Origin: Albugo candida
Lineage: Eukaryota; Oomycota; Peronosporomycetes; Albuginales; Albuginaceae
NCBI GenBank assembly: GCA_905220665.1
Contig: CAJNAR010000196.1
Location: 23,379 to 87,378, forward strand
Direction of reading: 5' to 3'
DNA length: 64,000 nucleotides
Position 1 is the first letter of the stretch. Every line of letters begins with the position of its first letter. Positions 60,857 through 64,000 of this stretch are shown in pieces. A program made the translations under genes and the position numbers. The notes under the pieces were generated by a model. The model did not search any database, was not told where the DNA came from, and saw only the letters and a program-made list of their open reading frames with translations.

Positions 60857-61805
60857 TTACACAATATTAGTGTATGAACGTCCTTTTGGTTGATGAAACC
60901 CTACATCAAGACGTAGCATATTGCTTCTGGTTAGGATACAAGTTTTCAAGGTCAAGACAATGTAAATACTGGAAGCGAAGGAAATCTTATCAGGAGCATC
61001 GTGCCCTGCGATTTCTTTTGTCAGGTCAATGCTAACTATCTTCACGGTGCTTTTCGCTTTAGCGTCTGAGCTACTAGCAACATTTGAAAAAACTTCTGAC
61101 AGCCAATTTTTGCTTTTGCCGATTCTTTCAAAATACAGCTTTAATTTCCCATCTTCTTTTACAAAACTGATACAAACGTCGTTTGGTATATCGTTTCCAA
61201 TAGTGAGTAGCCAGTATTTTTTATTCATCGGCAAATTTCGTGAGTTCTGGTACTTTTATGTTTAAATGTTCGTCCTGCCTGATGAAGACGTCAAGTTCGC
61301 GTTTTATTGAATCGGAAATTCGGATAATAGAAGTCATATAAAGAGCTGTTTTTTCTTCCAATTTAAAAGCGATATTTTTGCCTTGATTGGGATCGAGGTT
61401 GTTGATCGACAATCTTGTTGTCGTAACTATCCAGGTATCATCAACGACGTCGTCTGCGATCAACGCAGTACCGGGTTTTAATTGACCGTTACTTAGTATG
61501 AGCTTAGCACCTTGAAAATCGTATCGAAACCTTTTACACTGTTTACCTGCCCCGTTCGGGCTGAGGTCAAATTTGGACCCATTCGAGGCAGGCTTCTTCT
61601 CTTCATCTTGTAATGGGCGGTCACAATCGTATATGGTAAAATATTTTTTATCAAGGGAGAATTGATACCCATACTCGATTTTTTTTTCGGGTGGAGATTG
61701 TAGTTGAAATCGACGGAAACCTTCCGTCTTTATCTTAATAAAACAAACATCTCTTCCGCTACTTGCATGAATCATCACTTCTACCAGCACCAAAAGTAAA
61801 TGACG
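60857..61805 (-). pseudogene. Unknown, possibly secreted protein, best preserved ORF; single frameshift
   Basis: Two frames, 61221-61793 (190 codons) and 60857-61234, meet at an AATAAAAAATAC stretch near 61227. One extra base there accounts for the break, giving about 310 residues in total. The open frame starts upstream of the first ATG with HLLLVLVEVMIHASSG, which looks like a signal-peptide core and cleavage region whose own start codon lies in the wrong frame. The mature part is lysine- and aspartate-rich with a few cysteines (RDVCFIK, IYDCDRP, GKQCKRF, NDVCISF) and strand-like segments (ALIADDVVDDTWIVTTTRL). The last 25 or so residues look like different sequence. I recognise no family. 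It lies directly upstream of the tryptophan synthase remnant, on the same strand. Confidence 0.5.
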
Positions 61806-61809
61806 TCAT

Positions 61810-62290
61810 GGTGTACACATTTAGATTCGAAGACAAGTTGTTTCGAGGAAAATCTGAAAGTGTGTAAAATTTAGAACGTATAACGATTGATCCCAGAAAG
61901 CCAGATTATATTCAGTGGCAACTCCGTAGTGTCGTCAGCGTCAAATACCAATCAAATATCATATTCCTTCCACGTATGACTTCATCAACCTGATGTACTA
62001 CAACCGCACGATCAAATGGCACATAAACGTTACACTAGTAAACTGACTGGAATACCTTGAGCCTGTTATCAACCTCGTTTTCCTTTCAGCACAACAGCAC
62101 AACAAGGTCAACGCTATTGCTGTGGTCTCTCTACGGAGAACACCGTCGAATGCTCAGAACAAAGGAAAGACGAAAATCACGATTGAAATGGATAACGTTT
62201 TTCTACCTCCTTAATGCTTTTGATGAGCTACTTTGTCAACTTTGAGAGTGGGCAGAATTCCTCTGCCATTTAGTCCCGCCGTCTGAAGAT
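61810..62290. other. No gene supported
   Basis: No protein-like frame of note apart from 62057-62245, which shows no motif. Confidence 0.35.
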
Positions 62291-63000
62291 AAAGAGCGAC
62301 TTAGCCTTGACTCGCAATTGGCGTCAAGTGATCTCGCAGAAAAGACCACCGTCCTTGGAACCGATGTTAGAGTGCTGGCGAACGTTAAAGCAAGCAAATA
62401 GTTCAAAATGGTCGGGATTTGTGAGTTTTTACGCGCACAACATCAATGAAGACTGCGTCGAAATAATGCTCCAAACGCGAGGAATATATACGAGAAAATA
62501 TGGATGATGATGAACACGATCGTCGTGCTGCGTTCAAAAGCTCTTGTGCAGCATTGCTTCGAGCTTCTGAAGTGTCCATTCGTAATCGAACCGGTGCTCA
62601 TCCTGAGCTTCTCAGTACATTCTTGGATCCTCTACAACGACGGCTTGAAACACGTGTGTTATGATATGTGCTCTTCGTTAAGATGTCAACTTTTGAATCC
62701 GATCACATCCATGTGATTATGTTTCTTTGGCCGGCTTTGCTTGGATTTACAAACGAAGGAAAGGAAGGAAAAAAAAGAAAGAATACAGAGATTCGAAGAG
62801 TTTTTCTCAAAAACTTGATCCGTACACGGAAGGCGACAAGGAAGGCGCTATACCATCCGAAACGAAATTGCGCGTAATTGGGAGACATCATTATCTGAAA
62901 AGGCTGCAAGGCTGCTATCGACCCAGTCTAATTCGCTTCCAGAAATCCTTTCATCGTTTGTATTCTTTTCTTACAAAAATGATTCATCCAGAGCATTGAG
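62290..63000 (+). pseudogene. Unidentified coding remnants
   Basis: Plus-strand pieces in changing frames: RLSLDSQLASSDLAEKTTVL (about 62300), DDDEHDRRAAFKSSCAALLR with HPELLSTFLDPLQRRLETR (62502-62655), and a lysine-rich stretch GKEGKKRKNTEIRRVFLKN (about 62758). The composition suggests one decayed gene. No family was recognised. Confidence 0.25.
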
Positions 63001-63327
63001 ATGCCCAGCATCTTGATCCTCAACTTTAACAGATGATCATATCCACATTTTGACTCGATTTTGAGAACAAGATCACTCGTTTTTGCTCGAATCAGCGATT
63101 CTACAAATACTGCGCAGTTTGTACTCTGTGCAAACAGCTGGAAGAATCGATCGTATGGGCACGCCACTAAGCATGGAAAAAGTTCATAAGGCTGTGATGT
63201 TTGCGATGCACAGAAGTTGGTTTTGTCTTTCCTTTTTCCGAATATTTTGTGCAAAAAACATCCTTCACAATAGATTTGTGACCGGACGCGATATCTTCTG
63301 TCTTCTATTTCATTCTCCCATATTTGA

Positions 63328-64000
63328 GTGTCCAAAGCGATGGTGAAAGGAGCACTAATTGCCTCATCCATAGAAGAAGAGGTCAATACAGTCAGCAAAG
63401 ACTTACAGCGGCATACAGCTTCTTCCTTGGCACTTATGTACGCTGATCAGCTTTCCCACTTATATCAAAAGCTTGAGGGCTTCCAGGAAAAAACACCACG
63501 TCACAAATTGCTTCATTTCGACGTGAAACAATGGCAAGCTTCCAAGTCCACAGTCGACAATGTATCACCTCCAGCTTTGAAAGAAACAGTCGACTTCACC
63601 ATTGACACATGGCTTTACTGTTTCGAGTTGTCAGGCACATGCTCGATCTTTGCGAATAAATTTTCTGGACCTGGACCTGGAACCGTATTTTTAGGAAGTT
63701 ATCGATCAAAGTCTCCAATTATCGCTCAATGGAAACTCTCCTCCTGAAATCATCTTTAGTAATATTCTCTTCAGGACGCATGAATGAAGCCACATTTTCA
63801 TCGTATACCACTGTCTAAGAGCTTAGTTACACTTGCAAGCGTGCAGCTTTACGTCAACGGAAATTCGACGTCATTTACAGCTCATGAATACAAAGAAGCA
63901 GTCAAAGTAATTAGGATAAATGCTTTCCGAGTCGGCTGCTGGATAAGCGACTCGAACGACAACTTGGGAGGCACTCATCGGTGCTTTAATGACATTATCA
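63328..64000 (+). pseudogene. Unidentified coding sequence, cut by window end
   Basis: The frame 63328-63747 reads IEEEVNTVSKDLQRHTASSL, then ADQLSHLYQKLEGFQEKTPR and ETVDFTIDTWLYCFELSGTC with KFSGPGPGTVFLGSYRSKS. After a stop at 63745, VQLYVNGNSTSFTAHEYKEA and AFRVGCWISDSNDNLGG follow to the window edge in a related reading. A helical part is followed by a strand-rich part. No family was recognised, and the 3' end is outside the window. Confidence 0.33.

Noticed and set aside
990..61800. Reassigned stop codon as an explanation for in-frame stops
   Set aside because: TAA, TAG and TGA all occur inside family matches (RRP4 TAA, trpB and POLR3K TAG, CLN3 TGA), and frameshifts are as common, so one code change cannot explain the breaks.
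990..61800. Programmed frameshifting or RNA editing as a new system
   Set aside because: The breaks share no common sequence context, and essential residues are also substituted, which fits decay better.
990..61800. Repeat-induced point mutation (RIP-like C-to-T) as the damage agent
   Set aside because: The LTR differences counted by hand are about 13 transitions and 9 transversions, with changes in all directions. There is no strong C-to-T signature.
1..64000. CRISPR arrays, tRNA, rRNA, bacterial operons
   Set aside because: No regular short repeats with unique spacers, no tRNA-like T-arm box in context and no rRNA core sequences were noticed. The gene content and introns are eukaryotic.

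Overview
The window looks like nuclear DNA of an oomycete (stramenopile). The reasons are a Ty1/copia element whose Gag has an oomycete-type KEEYKGFE block, spliceosomal introns of only 50-60 bp, tightly packed eukaryotic housekeeping genes on both strands, and about 40% GC. The small introns and tight packing would suit a compact genome such as an Albugo-like biotroph, but the species assignment is inference. No bacterial operons, rRNA, tRNA or CRISPR were seen.

The main feature is that almost nothing recognisable is intact. Protein families can be read clearly, but each is cut by frameshifts, in-frame stops, small deletions or changes at essential residues. From left to right: RFT1 (minus, 0.99-2.5 kb); RNA polymerase III subunit RPC10/POLR3K (plus, 2.6-3.0 kb); a possible Elongator-type fragment (minus, 3.2-3.8 kb); a large helical-solenoid gene, possibly Rod/KNTC1-like (minus, 4.6-8.1 kb); a coiled-coil gene (plus, 8.4-9.7 kb); a DUF2431/BMT5-like rRNA methyltransferase (plus, 10.3-11.0 kb); a mercaptopyruvate/thiosulfate sulfurtransferase (plus, 11.3-11.8 kb) converging on a helical protein (minus, 13.0-11.8 kb); a minisatellite block (13.35-14.06 kb); the MCM5 C-terminus (minus, 17.6-18.1 kb); unknown and coiled-coil coding remnants (plus, 20.9-23.3 kb); exosome subunit RRP4 (plus, 24.7-25.6 kb); a PDI/thioredoxin-repeat protein (plus, 25.8-28.0 kb).

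The centre (30,995-35,621) holds an old Ty1/copia retrotransposon with two 123-bp LTRs (about 82% identical by hand alignment), a perfect 5-bp target-site duplication, a polypurine tract and degraded gag-protease-integrase-RT-RNase H. To its right are a CLN3/battenin-like transporter with one in-frame TGA at a conserved Trp position (37.3-38.4 kb), an unidentified membrane protein (40.7-41.05 kb), unidentified remnants (41.4-46.5 kb), a LINE reverse-transcriptase fragment (46.9-47.5 kb), a gene-poor stretch (47.5-53.8 kb), a TPR-like remnant (53.8-54.6 kb), a clearly recognisable but heavily broken tryptophan synthase beta region (minus, 59.6-60.85 kb), a better preserved possibly secreted ORF (minus, 60.86-61.8 kb), and partial unknown coding sequence running off the right end.

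Because introns, gene order and short spacing survive while coding frames do not, these are not processed (retrotransposed) copies. The simplest reading is a once gene-dense chromosome segment, perhaps a redundant copy, that has decayed in place. An error-prone consensus assembly is the main alternative. No coherent pathway or new defence system is supported by the sequence.
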